A stretch of DNA of 64,000 nucleotides from Siphonodentalium dalli (GCA_032622095.1 CP136068.1:3697314-3761313), one strand, 5' to 3'; positions 35,980-48,215 are shown, counted from the stretch's first letter. Notes: generated from the sequence alone by a model not told the origin. Numbers and translations are program-made.

Positions 35980-37764
35980 GTCATCATACACATGTATCAT
36001 CTAATTTCTATTCTAAAAAAAAAATTGGCAAAAAACCTCACACCTCAGTCAGACAGACCACCCCACCCCGGGAGCCCACCACTATCTTAACAGCTAGAAT
36101 TTAGAAAAATAAAACTTGGCCGGGGCATTTATATTTACAGTAATAGAGTTTCATGTAGTATTATATATACCGTATATGTACACACATGTTGGGTTGATGT
36201 TTTTCATATTTTCTAATTATGGCTGTTTGAAATTTAATTTTGATATTATTATACATGTAGTATGATGTACATCACATGTATGATGTACATATAGCTGAAA
36301 CAGGCTCCTTTTCGGGAATCTCCAAGTTACGCTATTGACACATACATACATACATACATACATACATACATACATTATATACATTGATGGTTATGCAAGT
36401 ACATACCGGTAATACTGTAATGTATACATCATCTGAGTCGGAGGGGCCAGCGGCTCATTAGGCTTTGTGCAGTGGGGCTTATTGCTACGCCCCATTTGAT
36501 TCGCTTCGTGGCTACAGCTCATATGATGCGCTTCGCACACATTTTTATTAACGTAAAACAACTAAAAAAAAATTAAACTAACATGCACATATTCATGCAA
36601 CCACACGCCAGTCCCAACACGATCGAGGGGGGGGCGTTTATTTTTGATAATACGTGTATCAATTAATATAACTACATACCAATAATTAACAATGGGGGCA
36701 GGGAGGAGGGAGTGAGTAATGGAGGGAGATAGAGAGAGTCAAATGTCGCATACAAGAGCCGATAAACCGATAGTTTAGTGTATTAGCGCAAGCAGGCAGC
36801 GCATCAACATAATGTCGTCAATGCCATCGTCACTTCTTTTGACAATGGGTGTGTGGTTATTGGTGTATCAATGCAAAGGCAGTTGCATATTTGGCGATGA
36901 ACTTTGAAACTATTTGGATCATATGCGCCCTTTGTGAACACACATATATTACATCCTTTCTCACCAAGTGCACAATATACACACATGCACAAATAGCACA
37001 TATAATCAACTACATAGCCGTTACCTATATACAGATTTTTCACGATCACTACATTGAAGCTGCAATATATCTGATATATGCCTAATAATATGATCTTGAT
37101 GGCGTTACCATTTCTGACTATGGTTTTCTTGTATTTATTAGCAGCAGCTGTTTTCCGAGGAGAGCGGCTCCCATGGGTTTCATATCGTTGCTCCCGATCT
37201 CATGGGCACCCACATGCATTCCTGACTGTAATCCTAAACTGTTCTGTAATTTTAATCTATTATACTTACGTCACAATAACTATGTGCAACTGCATTCCAC
37301 ATAAATACGATATGAAGTTCATTGGAAAATTTCAGATTTTATGCGTGAGAGTTTCAACCGATAATATAAAGTCATTGTTTGGTGAATAACGTATACCGCC
37401 AAAGACGTGAAAACAACAATGGGTGTCAGGTGACATTTCGGCGTCAGTTCGTTTGTGTGTGACCGTGTGTGTATATATCGAACAAAAGGAGAGGATCGAA
37501 TTTTTATCGGGTCAATTGTGATCACCTTTTCGATATACACGCCTGTTTAATTTTGGTGTCACTTACACTGTGATATGTCGTAGATCGGTTCAACATCATT
37601 TATGCAGATACGACTCGTATGTACAGTTCGTTAAGAAGGAACGTTAGCGTGGCTTCTTTTTCGTAAAGCAGGTAGGTTAGTAAATGTTAAATTGACATAT
37701 AAGGGAAACAACGTGGTAACAACCAGAAGCTATGACAATATTCACTGGGGGCCACCGCTCTTAT
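35980..37764. other. Unassigned DNA with a CATA microsatellite
   Basis: About nine CATA units lie at 36341-36375. Short palindromes (TGATGTACATCA-like) lie near 36260-36290. An eight-to-nine base G run lies near 36628. Nothing supports a gene: the frames at 36804-37389 overlap on both strands. Confidence 0.45.
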
Positions 37765-37767
37765 TAA

Positions 37768-39814
37768 GGGTCTATTCTCATTACACACGCGTGTGCGATT
37801 AATCGCAGCGTTAATAGGGGTGTGGGTCTGACGAACACATTCATACACAGGGCTAGGGTAGGTTGGAGGGTACTTTTGGATGGGGGTGACCACATATATA
37901 TATGCTGACATATTAACTTTAATTTTCCTCAGTTGGATTTACTCAGGTAAAAGTTGAGTATAAAGAGCCACGCCATCAAAATGACATAAGTTTTGAGGAC
38001 ACAATTTATATCTAGCTAATTATAATTAGAAATAGAGGGTTCAATTCCATGTAGTTGGGCATAAATATGCATATTTTATTCCAGCTTATAGTACAATCAC
38101 AGCCCAGATTACAGGAGTTTTATGTATATAATTGTTGTTATCACTCAAGATTATCAAAAGTGTCCGATTCAAGTGGTTGAATTAGATCTTTCAAAATTTT
38201 ACTTTATAGTTAGCTAGGTCTGACAAAAATCGTCTTTCTTAATAAAACTCATTTAAAACAGTTGTACTCAAACATATGATATCCAGTAAAAATGATGGGG
38301 AAAGAGGGGATGAGACCCCAATTTTTTGCAGGAAAAACAAATAGATTTGCATGTAGGAGGATGGTAGACCCATGGTTGGGAGGGATTTTTATGTTCAACC
38401 CTGTGTATGAACGTTTTTTTATATCCCTACTTTCGAAGAAAATGGCGGGTATACTGGATTGACTGCGTCCGTCCGTCCGCCCGACACGATTTCTCCCTCC
38501 GTTCGTCCGTCCGTCCGACCTCATAACTCGAACAACTAGGAACCGATTTCACAATTTTTTTGTATCCAATCTCCTTAGGACTGCCTCTCCACATGATGCT
38601 AATTGCGGTTCGGTCCGACTTTTTTTTTTAAGTTACGCCTATTTTCGACTTAATTTGACTTAGAACATTCTGTCTGGCTTAATAACTTTTAAAAATATGA
38701 ACCGATTTCAATAATTTTTGGTATACATGCTTCTCGCAATACCCTCTCTACATGACGCGGCTAGGGATTGGCTCATACTGTTTTTTTATAATATTACACT
38801 TCATTTTCGACTTATTATGCCCCCACTTTCGAAGAAAATGGGGGGGGGGGGGGGTACGTAATATTACACTTCATTTTCGACATATTATACCCCCATTTTC
38901 GAAAAAAATGGGGGTATACTGGATTGACTGTGTCTGTCCGTCCGTCCATCACAGTTTTGGTTTCCGGTGTCTGTCCGTCCATCACAGTTATCTTAGATAT
39001 TAAGGTTGCGTTTCATTTTCTACCCTTTTTTTGGTTTCTGCAATCATTCGAACAAATATGAACCAATTTGAATATGTTTTTTCTGTACAAGCTTCTTACA
39101 ACACCATATCAATATTATTAATCCAAATTTTTCTTTAAAGTTAAACATCTTTTGTGTTGGGTGTACAGATCATGCGGGTTGAATTTGCCACGGTGGGGTA
39201 TGCTAGCACTCGAGTACACACCTCTTGTTTTTTCAGACTCCCCTCCCCATCATCGAATGCTCATTTGTATAGCCGCTGGCAACAGTAACAACTCGGTACT
39301 ATAATTGACGAACCACCATTCAAATATAATAAGTGATGGGACTCAGAATTCGACCTTAAGAGTCACACTCACACACGCATCGTTTCAGGTCTCATTCTGT
39401 CGCCAGCATGCTGTTCGCATGAGCGATTGATTTCAATTTGATCGTCATCGGCAGCTTATCATCAGTGATCGCACATGCGTAACGGCACATTACTATCAAT
39501 CTATATATTCACAATCTTGGGTACAGTTTTGCGCGAGACTGACAGGTAATATAATTCGATTGAATTCTACAAAATTCACCACTGATGCTAGCTATACAGA
39601 AACCTCTTTCCAAGCCATTTCCTTTCCGTACTATATGTGACCAAGTGAACCATGCCATTCTATGTAACGGACATCCCGATGACGAGGTTGGTTGCATAAG
39701 ATGATTGGTCACGAATAGGACGTGGTTGTTTGAGGAAGGTAATTGATCACGAATCGCTTTGAGTTATAAAAAGCTGCGATTAATCGCACGCGCGTGTGCA
39801 ATGAGAATATACCC
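37768..39814. mobile_element. 2.05-kb DNA element, GGG...CCC ends, TAA duplication
   Basis: Inverted ends of about 43 bp: GGGTCTATTCTCATTACACA then CGCGTGTGCGATTAATCGCAGC on the left, mirrored at 39770-39814. TAA flanks both sides (37765-37767 and 39815-39817). Each end holds two palindromes of its own (ACACGCGTGT, GCGATTAATCGC). A 3-bp TAA duplication with GG/GGG ends fits the PIF/Harbinger superfamily, but there is no transposase frame. The inside holds dispersed repeats with GTCCGTCC and CCCCATTTTCGAA at 38.40-39.00 kb. Confidence 0.75.
38400..39000. repeat. GTCCGTCC / CGAAGAAAATGGGG dispersed repeats
   Basis: TATACTGGATTGACTGCGTC with TCCG runs occurs near 38450, and again near 38920 as TATACTGGATTGACTGTGTC. 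CCCCNTTTTCGAAGAAAATG with a G run occurs near 38820 and 38895. Such pieces are common 5' parts of repeats in mollusc genomes, as far as I recall. Confidence 0.65.
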
Positions 39815-39817
39815 TAA

Positions 39818-40308
39818 ATCCGTCCGAAATCGCATAATCATCCAGTGCGCAATCGAGGCTCCTGTGCGTTTCCGGTGAGAGAAAGTCTAACATTGCCAGA
39901 AATTTAGCTCATGCAGGGCGCGTTATTGTGAGAAGTTTATATGAGAGAATGATGTTTCACCCTCAATAAAAGGCCATTATGTATATGTAAAGCGGCTCTT
40001 GGTCAGCATGATTCAATGACAAATTTACTATGACAAATCCGAAAGCATTCTGAGTGGAGCATGTGCTCAATTTTACTACAATCATTAGTTTATTTTCATC
40101 TTGGTATTGCTTTAATATTGCCGATCAAAATCATTGTCGTGTGGGAATTATAAGTTTGTTAAAACAATTAGGTTTATAAAATATCACAAAAAGATACGTT
40201 GCCTTTGCGATAACAAGCTACACGACGGGTGCGCATTCATTCGCATTCATGTTGATTTCGATGCTTCGATGCTTCACGGTATCCATGAAGCTATTTTTGC
40301 TGATACGA
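39818..40308. other. Unassigned DNA
   Basis: Nothing supported. The 70-residue frame starting at 40134 runs into the family B copy. Confidence 0.35.
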
Positions 40309-40690
40309 AGGGACGTGGCGCCGTGGCGCCGGGGATATTATCATAATTCATAATTCAAAGGTGGTTTGATGTGGGTCTTTCTGACCCTCCAACTTTGGTC
40401 AAAATATTCAACAGCTGGAAATGTCATGCTTCACACAGCATTTGTTGGAAATTTTACACCACTTATACAGCTGACTTATACATGTAGGTTAAAATTAGTT
40501 GGTTGATTTTCCAAAAACTAATTAGTGGGACAAATGTTTTAGACCAACTCTAGCAAATCATTTTTATATTTAGTCCAAATTATGGTCTTAAATTGCTATC
40601 AATTGGAAATATATCAAAAATATAGTTGGTGTCAGGTTGGTAGCCTACATATTGATATGTTTCAAAATTACATCTCTAACAGCCCCCAAT
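40309..40690. mobile_element. Family B dispersed element, left-end copy
   Basis: AAGGGACGTGGC near 40309 matches the family's left terminus. CTCCAACTTTGGTCAAAATATT and TCCAAATTATGG...CAATTGGAAA follow as in the 48.6-kb copy. The right end is missing. Confidence 0.6.
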
Positions 40691-41109
40691 GCCAATGTGG
40701 AGATCCATGCGAAGATACTCACCACTATGACTGAAAATTACACATATCAACGATTAACTTTTCTGAATTCCCGATACCTCAAATAGAATAAAAAAAATTA
40801 TACTCAAAATAGTCCATCGATATATAACAGCGACAAAACGATTCGAATTCGGATAGTTTAAACGCATTTCAGAATAGCCACAAAAGCAAATTAGTCACGA
40901 AATCGGTTTTGGAACCTCCCACCCCAAACCCCCAAATCCACTCATTGTAAATGTAAATATGTTTAACCTATATATGATTTTGACTCTTTTTCTTCACCAT
41001 TTTGTATGAATAAAATTATTGTAAATCGGGAGAGGGACTAAGTGAGTTTTGTAACTTGTCCCCAATCTCCTTAGATATGCAAATAAAATATGTTTAAAGA
41101 AAGAAAGTC

Positions 41110-41345
41110 AGGTTGTTTTTTTTCCAACAGTTGGAAAGTTCAAACCTAGTTGTCCCTATTTGGACCCCTCTGGACGGCGGCCATTTTGAATCGGGTATGT
41201 TTCGTGAATATGTGGGATGTCTTCTGGGCAACCCAACACCACTCTTTGCTCGACTTAAATCGGCAAAGGGCCGAGAACTGACATGGGTTCTCTATTTTAA
41301 TCCCTCTGGATGGCGGCCATGTTGGATTGTGTGGTGTGTGTGGAA
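41110..41345. repeat. 137-bp direct duplication
   Basis: CCTCTGGACGGCGGCCATTT near 41167 returns near 41304 as CCTCTGGATGGCGGCCATGT. The frames open on both strands across it are products of the repeat. Confidence 0.55.
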
Positions 41346-41349
41346 ATAG

Positions 41350-41865
41350 AGTCACGCGGCCATGCTACAACACCCTTTATTTGAGTGAAATATTAAAATT
41401 TTAAAATAAGGAATAGAAGTCACACTCGTGGTATACGTTGAGTAAAAGCTGAAAACGGCAGCTATTAATTTCGTAACAGTGGCAGCCATTTTGAATATGT
41501 CTAACATTGTGATTGGTTTGTCGACAAAAATCAGTCTTCATAAATGACATACTCTGGCCATTCATGCCAAATGTCAAGTTTGCTTCATAAAATGAACGAT
41601 TCTGTTACTATTTGACACTTGGCCGCCTTATATGTTTTGCAATGGTAAACATCTGTATTTGCTCTACAAAGCGCAAAGAGACAAATTTGTGCACAAATAT
41701 TAGATAAAATGCCATTATGCTCGGCTATAACGCCTATAATCTACTAAATTTTCGATGAGTTATATGCAATATCGAAAATATTTATCGTGGATGCGCACTG
41801 GAGCTTATCATTATTGCTCGTTTTCGAACTGATGGAGCCATAAAAACTTCGCACTGGAGCCACCG
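41350..41865. other. Unassigned DNA
   Basis: No gene, array or element end recognised. Confidence 0.35.
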
Positions 41866-41867
41866 TC

Positions 41868-42393
41868 TGCTTGTCGTTTAATGTGCCACATGTAGACCTG
41901 TTCAGATTGTTCTTGTATATGTTTGCACTTTCGTTTAATGTGCCACCTGTAGACCTGTTCAGATTGTTCGTGTATATGTTTGCACTTTCGTTTAATGTGC
42001 CACCTGTAGACCTGTTCAGATTGTTCGTGTATATGTTTGCACTTTCGTTTAATGTGCCACCTGTAGACCTGTTCAGATTGTTCTTGTATATGTTTGCACT
42101 TTCGTTTAATGTGCCACCTGTAGACCTGTTCAGATTGTTCTTGTATATGTTTGCACTTTCGTTTAATGTGCCACCTGTAGACCTGTTCAGATTGTTCTTG
42201 TATATGTTTGCACTTTCGTTTAATGTGCCACCTGTAGACCTGTTCAGATTGTTCGTGTATATGTTTACACTTTCGTTTAATGTGCCACCTGTAGACCTGT
42301 TCAGATTGTTCGTGTATATGTTTGCACTTTCGTTTAATGTGCCACCTGTAGACCTGTTCAGATTGTTCGTGTATATATTTGCACTTTCGTGTC
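41868..42393. repeat. 57-bp tandem repeat, 9 copies
   Basis: The unit is CTTTCGTTTAATGTGCCACC plus TGTAGACCTGTTCAGATTGTTCGTGTATATGTTTGCA. Two forms (TTCTTG and TTCGTG) are interspersed. The period is a multiple of three, so a 178-residue frame with a 19-residue repeat (ALSFNVPPVDLFRLFVYMF) stays open. No ATG-proximal signals, splice sites or homology support coding. Confidence 0.96.
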
Positions 42394-42949
42394 CCGGAGA
42401 TAACTAACTTACCAGAAAACTATGGTTTGCCAATTCGAATGTCCCATTTCTTGTCTAAAAACAAACTTTATCGCGAAGTTTACGGTAAAATGTCGAAAAC
42501 TAAGTGATAAACACCTGATTGTTCAATCTTCCGTGAGCGCTACAAATCAAATTCAACACATACGGACCGACGGTGATATAAAAAAATCACAATTCAATTT
42601 TGAATGAATAATTTGGATTTCGCAGGAGCGGTGCGCCCACAGAGTCGTTATTTGGTGGGAGAATCTGGATTCAGGTTACGGATTACAATCCGTACGATGT
42701 GGGTCGGTAAAAGAACAGACCAGACTAAGTAAACGAACATACCGTAATCGTTATTTCGTCGTAATCTGGATTCAGGTTCTGATTCTGTAATCGTAATCAG
42801 AACATGCCGAGATTTCCCCACCTCGGAGTTTAAAAACACAATAAAACATAATAATCCATCCCTTATGTACAAATCATTGCAGAATATAAACGATCTGTAT
42901 CACAGAATTTTAAATGCCGAGACAAATTTGTGTTATCGAGTGTAAACGC

Positions 42950-43260
42950 CCATATAAAAATCCACCACGGTGTTACCATGGTAAATTTACCATATGGTGT
43001 TTTTGCCGCACGGTAAATCCTCCACGTGGTAAATTTACCATGGTGAAGTACATGGTATCTCACCACATAGTAGGAAATGTAGTTCAATCAGATGGTAATT
43101 CCACCATGGTAAATAACATGGTATTTCCACCATTGTGAATTAGATGGTAATTCCACCATGATAAATAACATGGCATTTCCACCACGGTAATCAACATGGT
43201 ATATTACACCATGGTAAATAGCACAAAAATACTCTTTACTATCGTAAAGTTTACCGTGGT
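42950..43260. repeat. Palindromic CCATGGTAAATTTACCATGG-type repeats
   Basis: Units such as GGTAATTCCACCATGGTAAA and TAACATGGTATTTCCACCA recur about every 58 bp, with nested palindromes (TACCATGGTA, GGTAAATTTACC). Similar words continue thinly to about 43880. It may be a decayed cluster of small palindromic elements. Confidence 0.75.
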
Positions 43261-44228
43261 ATTTTGGTTAGAAGCTTTAAAATTTGAGAGAACAGATTTA
43301 GGTTAATACTGGGACGTGCGATTACCTAAGGTGTTAAAATATTCTTGACTCAGCATATTTAGTTATTACAATATTATTGTCCCATTCTGTTACCATTCTG
43401 TAAATTGTTGAGTATAACACCGGGTACAATTGTTTTCCACTGATTAACAAACTAAATATGATTTTCTTCTCATAAACAAACATGAAACGCCTCATCTACA
43501 CAATGTGCTATTATGAAATAGAGTTATCGCCCGTGTTAGTACCATAGTAAAATACCATGGTAAAGAACGATGGTATGCATGTTACTTTTGATATGTGCTG
43601 GTTCCAGTTAGAAATGGATTTTGTGAATAACTGAGTTCTACATTCCCTAGTATTAATGTTATGTGGCCTCTAATAACACATCCTGTGATTTTGAATGAGG
43701 TGAGGTAATACCATGCTGTACCATAATAATGGTAGTACTATGGTAGCTTTTTTATAAGGGATCTTTTCAAATTTCCTGACCTAATTTATTAGCATGCTGT
43801 TATGTTAGCTATGCTATACCGTGGTTATATAATTACTGTTATGGTAAATTAGAGAACGTTGAACAATATCACCAAAGTGGTGGCACGATATACCATGTTA
43901 AATATTTGATAATAGTCCAGGCACATAGGGTTTCACTAGGGAAAAAATCGGGGAAAGCTGATTTTTTTCAGGGATCAATAAGCACATGTTTATGAACAAC
44001 ATGGCAAAAGTCCCTTAAAATCCGAGTTGAGCTTTTTGAGATATCTTGATTTTTCCGAGTGGTTCAAATTCTGAAGCATTTCCATCAGGTCATATGCGAA
44101 TGCAGTCATGTGTAGATCAATTAGTTCCAAATTCTTAATACATTGAGATATATACAAACAATGCTTAGTGGTGAACCATATAAGTAGAATGTATGTCCCA
44201 AAATGGTCGCCAAAATGGGTCAAAATAG
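43261..44228. other. Unassigned DNA with scattered CCATGGTA words
   Basis: Stray TACCATGGTA-like palindromes occur near 43550, 43710 and 43890. There is no gene evidence. Confidence 0.4.
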
Positions 44229-44364
44229 AATGGAAATTACATTTTGTGCAACATCGAATAGCTAGTCCCATAACAGTGACAACACTCTTGAAATATAATG
44301 GAAATTACATTTTGTGCAACATCGAATAGCTAGTCCCATAACAGTGACGACACTCTTGAAATAT
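44229..44364. repeat. 68-bp tandem duplication
   Basis: Two copies of a 68-bp unit beginning AATGGAAATTACATTTTGTG differ by a single base (GACAACAC/GACGACAC), so the event is recent. Confidence 0.95.
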
Positions 44365-45245
44365 GTGAGGAACAGTGATTGCAGAGTATACGTGAAACAT
44401 TTTATCGGGGATTTACGAATTCTCTCTAATATATCTCGCGAGAGATATAGCGAAAAGCAAGGTCTCATACAATGGTTAAATCTGGACTTTATGGGCGCAA
44501 AAAAACGGAAGAATAAGGCAATTTTTTCTGCACTATTTATCTTGAATCGTGTGATATATGTCTATACTAAACTGTAAAATGAAATTGAATAGCGACCAAT
44601 TGATTATGTGATCTTTCATATAAAGGTATGTGCTATATGTGCTCATAGCAGTGTCGCGAATGTGACCGGTCATCGTTTCTTTTGATATATACACCATCAA
44701 ATCTTTCAAAATGCACTGTTATAAAGCAGTATGAGAGATATTCATAGAGTAATGGGTGAAATGTGTCGATTATATTCTCCGTGTCTTAAAATATTAGTCA
44801 TAGTTGCCTAAGATTAAGGAATAAAACACGATATTTCGCTTTTATCACAATAATGCATTGTTGTATACTATGAACGCAATTTATCAAAACACAAAGGAGT
44901 ACCATATACTATCTTCAACAAAATCTAAACTTGACCAAAAGTGCCTACATACTCTGTGTCAGAGACTGTCTTTATATCTGGAAATAATATTTGGGTATAT
45001 TCACAAAAGTCACATATATTTTATACGCAAAGGGTACTATATTTTCTGCAACCGCATTACCGTCTGTATCCCTTCTCCCTAATGTTGCACATATCTGCTG
45101 GACGCACAACCATAAATAGAAACATTGAGTCAATGGTCAACGCTGAAATAACAGCTTTAAACGCTGATCACCTTATATTTTGCACAAATTCATGGGTAGT
45201 TTTGGTAAGATATTTTCAAACAACAAAACTAATATTGTACATTGC
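44365..45245. other. Unassigned DNA
   Basis: The frames at 44858-45249 have no recognisable motif. Confidence 0.35.
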
Positions 45246-45251
45246 GTAATA

Positions 45252-45821
45252 TATGGAATCCTATTAGGGCCACTTGCTAATGGCGCTTTCGGCGCACTTT
45301 TTGTCGCGATGCGCCGAAAGCGCCGAAAGCGACAAAAAGTGCGCCATTAGTAACGCGCCGAAAGCGCCGAAAGCGCCGAAAGCACCGAAAGCGCCGAAAG
45401 CGACAAAATATGCGCCGTTACGGCGCACTATTTGTCGCTTTCGGCGCACTTTTTGTCGCTTTCGGCGCTTTCGGCGCGCGCGCCGAAAGCGACAAAATGT
45501 GCGATATTAGCGCATGTTTCGGCGCGCCGAAAGCGACAAAATGTGCGCCGTAACGGCGCACATTTTGTCGCCTTCGGCGCGTTACTAATGGCGCACTTTT
45601 TGTCGCTTTCGGCATACTATTAGGTCCACTCCCTAATGGCGCGCGCCGGAAGCGACAAAAAGTGCGCCATTAGGGTATGTTTCGGCGCGCGCCGAAAGCG
45701 ACAAAAAGTGCGCCGATCGGCGCACATTTTGTCGCTTTCGGCGCTTTCGGCGCATCGCACCGAAAGCGACAAAAAGTGCGCCGAAAGCGCCATTAGCAAG
45801 TGGCCCTAATAGGATTCCATA
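45252..45821. mobile_element. 570-bp GC-rich multi-palindrome MITE
   Basis: Inverted ends of more than 50 bp start TATGGAATCCTATTAGGGCC and mirror exactly at the right. GTAATA (45246-45251 and 45822-45827) is a perfect 6-bp target duplication. The inside is built almost only from the module GGCGCACTTTTTGTCGC with GCTTTCGGCGC and its reverse complement: about 13 TTTGTC/GACAAA cores in both orientations. An internal copy of the terminal sequence (CTATTAGGTCCACTCCCTAA, near 45618) suggests that two elements are joined. There is no coding capacity. It stands out as a GC-rich island in AT-rich DNA. Confidence 0.92.
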
Positions 45822-45827
45822 GTAATA

Positions 45828-47165
45828 GCCTATTCCAGTTGCAAGTTGCCGACTGAAGTGATTTGAACAACTTGTCAACTAAGACGCCGGTTTGGAAGCA
45901 GCACGAAAATTAGTCTTATATAAAATGCACATTGTACTGTCTATTTGATCTGGTGAGATGGAGTGCTAATCTTTTGAAGAGATGGCGGTTTCTTTGCAAT
46001 ATAATAGGCATTGCAACATACGTGTATGGTTTATTATCACGGACAGTGCTGAAAAATCCGGAAATGTAACTACTATGTGTTATTCCCGTTCACGTTGAGT
46101 ACCGTCGAGAGGTTGTTGTTTCAGTCGAAATTTACATCCCCCTATCGCGGTAAAATATATAAACTCACGGATCAACCTTGATCTTCATATGCTATCACTG
46201 TGTAAATATCGAGCAAGTATTTAATAGAATATTTAAACGGACATGGCTAATTAAAACCTCAAAATTATGTGTATCGGATACGGTATGTCAATAAATACAC
46301 GAAATATTGGTATGCCGGCTTCATATGCTTTGAAAACACCAAAGTCACAACCATTTTCCAGCCTGAGCCGTTTTCGCCCGAAGTCAGAAAAACGCTGTTT
46401 ATTGTTACCACGCCAGGAATAGAATAACACAGAACGATCTTTTCTGTTCCATGTGCAAATGGCTGTTTGGGACCCAACACCTTGTTCGTAGTTGCATTTT
46501 TCATTACTTCAATGCGTCTTTTTGGATTACAGAATGCTCGTAGAAAGGTAGTTAAGATATTTATCTACCTATTTCGATACCGCGGGAAAAATTTCAAAAG
46601 CGAATAACATTATTCGTATTTTGGAACGCAAACCGCCATGTGGCTTTAATAGTAAATATATACAATTCTGTCGGGTGACTGGGATTCTCCAACAAACTAA
46701 GATATAAACTATAGTCGGCATCTCTATGATGTACCCGATTATGAAACCTTGACCCGAAACAATACCTGCCGGGTGAACGGGAACACCCCGGCATTTATAC
46801 CGCAGTAATTTATCATCACGCCAGATCACGCCGAATGAAACTAATGTACTGTGTGGCGAAACATTACTTCGTGTGTTGCATACCCGAAATTATTATGTTT
46901 GAGCCCGACTGTAATCAGAAACCCCGAACTTTTAAAGACGTAAATTATTGGGTTTGACTTGAGTTGCCATGACCGACAAATCCTCCAGATGGATTCATGA
47001 CTGCGATTGTATTATTCTGATCGTGTCACTACATTCGCTCTAGTACTCATATTTCACATAAACTGGTATAACTGCGTAATACATATCACTAGATTAGACA
47101 ACATAGGAGAGCAAAATACGATCAGATCGTTGAAAACAAGTTTTGTGGGTAGGGTTATGTTTTTA
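45828..47165. other. Unassigned DNA
   Basis: Minus-strand frames 46265-46504 and 46569-46829 are open but have no known motif. No repeats are seen. Confidence 0.35.
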
Positions 47166-47171
47166 GAAGTT

Positions 47172-47330
47172 TGTATTAACGCCATCGGTGTATACTGTTG
47201 GCCAAATTATAGAATTATGTGGTCCTATTATTCATCTATGGTCCTATGTAGGTTTTACAAATAGATTGGGTCGCCTTAAAAGCTGTAGTGCTACCCCGAA
47301 TGCGGTAAATGTGTAGTAGTCTCGTACCTG
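47172..47330. repeat. Direct repeat, copy 1 of 2
   Basis: ATTAACGCCATCGGTGTATAC through GTAGTGCTACCCCGAATGCG corresponds to the copy at 48062-48215 with moderate divergence. The two flank the MITE at 47397 and mark an older duplication of about 890 bp. Confidence 0.7.
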
Positions 47331-47396
47331 ACTCAATCGTACCGATATATACGTTTGTTGGCCTGTGTACTAGGCTAAAGTGTAATTGTTATTTAT

Positions 47397-47952
47397 GGGA
47401 CAGACTAAATGTTGTAGTCCGAGTCCGAGTTCGAGCCCAGTAAAAGGTGTAGTTTGGGATTTTCAATTTCGTTTATTGTCGTTAAAATAATTCCAATAAT
47501 GATGAGTTTTGTGTGTGATAAGCTATGTCAATTACAAATAAAAGAAATTAAAAAGATAATTTGTAAGTCTTATATTTCAACTGTTATAGACATTTTTCGT
47601 TCTCCAGCACACTAAAAGTTGTAGTTGTAGTTGGAATCAGCCGAGCCAGCCGCGAGTCGCTAATTATGTGTTAATTGTTATTGTTAGGAATATGTTGGCG
47701 GCTCAAATCAATGGATTTTTTAGTTCAGACAAGAGTGTTTGCAACATATTGTGAAATATACTCAAGTTCTGTTCATATAGTTACTTGTTTTTAAAAGTGG
47801 GATCATATCACGCACAGAATTTTTTTTTTTTTAGAGATGTCTCATCACTATTGGAATTATATTAACGACAATAAACGAAATTGAAAATCCCAACAGACCC
47901 AACTGCACCTTTTACTGGACTTGGACTCGGACTACAACTTTTAGTCTGTCCC
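47397..47952. mobile_element. 556-bp MITE with 9-bp target duplication
   Basis: Ends are GGGACAGACTAAATGTTGTA and its mirror, with arms of about 110 bp that share GTCCGAGTCC, CAGTAAAAGGTG and CAATTTCGTTTATTGTCG. GTTATTTAT (47388-47396 and 47953-47961) is an exact 9-bp duplication. Such a duplication with long inverted ends fits Mutator-like (MULE) elements. No transposase is present. Confidence 0.88.
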
Positions 47953-48061
47953 GTTATTTATGTCAATAATGTTGATCTTTGTTTTTTGTGATAAGATATG
48001 CCAAAAAATAATCTGTAAGTCCTATATATTTTATTTTACTTTATTTTTTACTTTAGTTTAT

Positions 48062-48215
48062 TTATTAACGCCACCGGTGTATACTGTTCTACAAATTGTA
48101 GAAAGTTGTGGTCCCATGGACATTTTATAAATAGATAATGGGGTTTCCGGTTATTTTGGGACTCGTTAAAGTTGTACTGCGACCCCGAGTCCGGTAAAAC
48201 TGTAGTTGGAATGTC
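48062..48215. repeat. Direct repeat, copy 2 of 2
   Basis: See 47172-47330. It shares ATTAACGCCACCGGTGTATAC and the GCGACCCCGAGTCCGGTAAA region. Confidence 0.7.

Noticed and set aside
37768-39814. piggyBac identity for the 2.05-kb element
   Set aside because: The flank reads TTAA on the left but TAAA on the right, and the 5' end is GGG rather than CCC. A TAA duplication with GGG...CCC ends fits Harbinger better.
45264-45878. Frames rich in APKAPKATK in the GC-rich MITE
   Set aside because: They occur on both strands and follow from the repeated CGCCGAAAGCG module.
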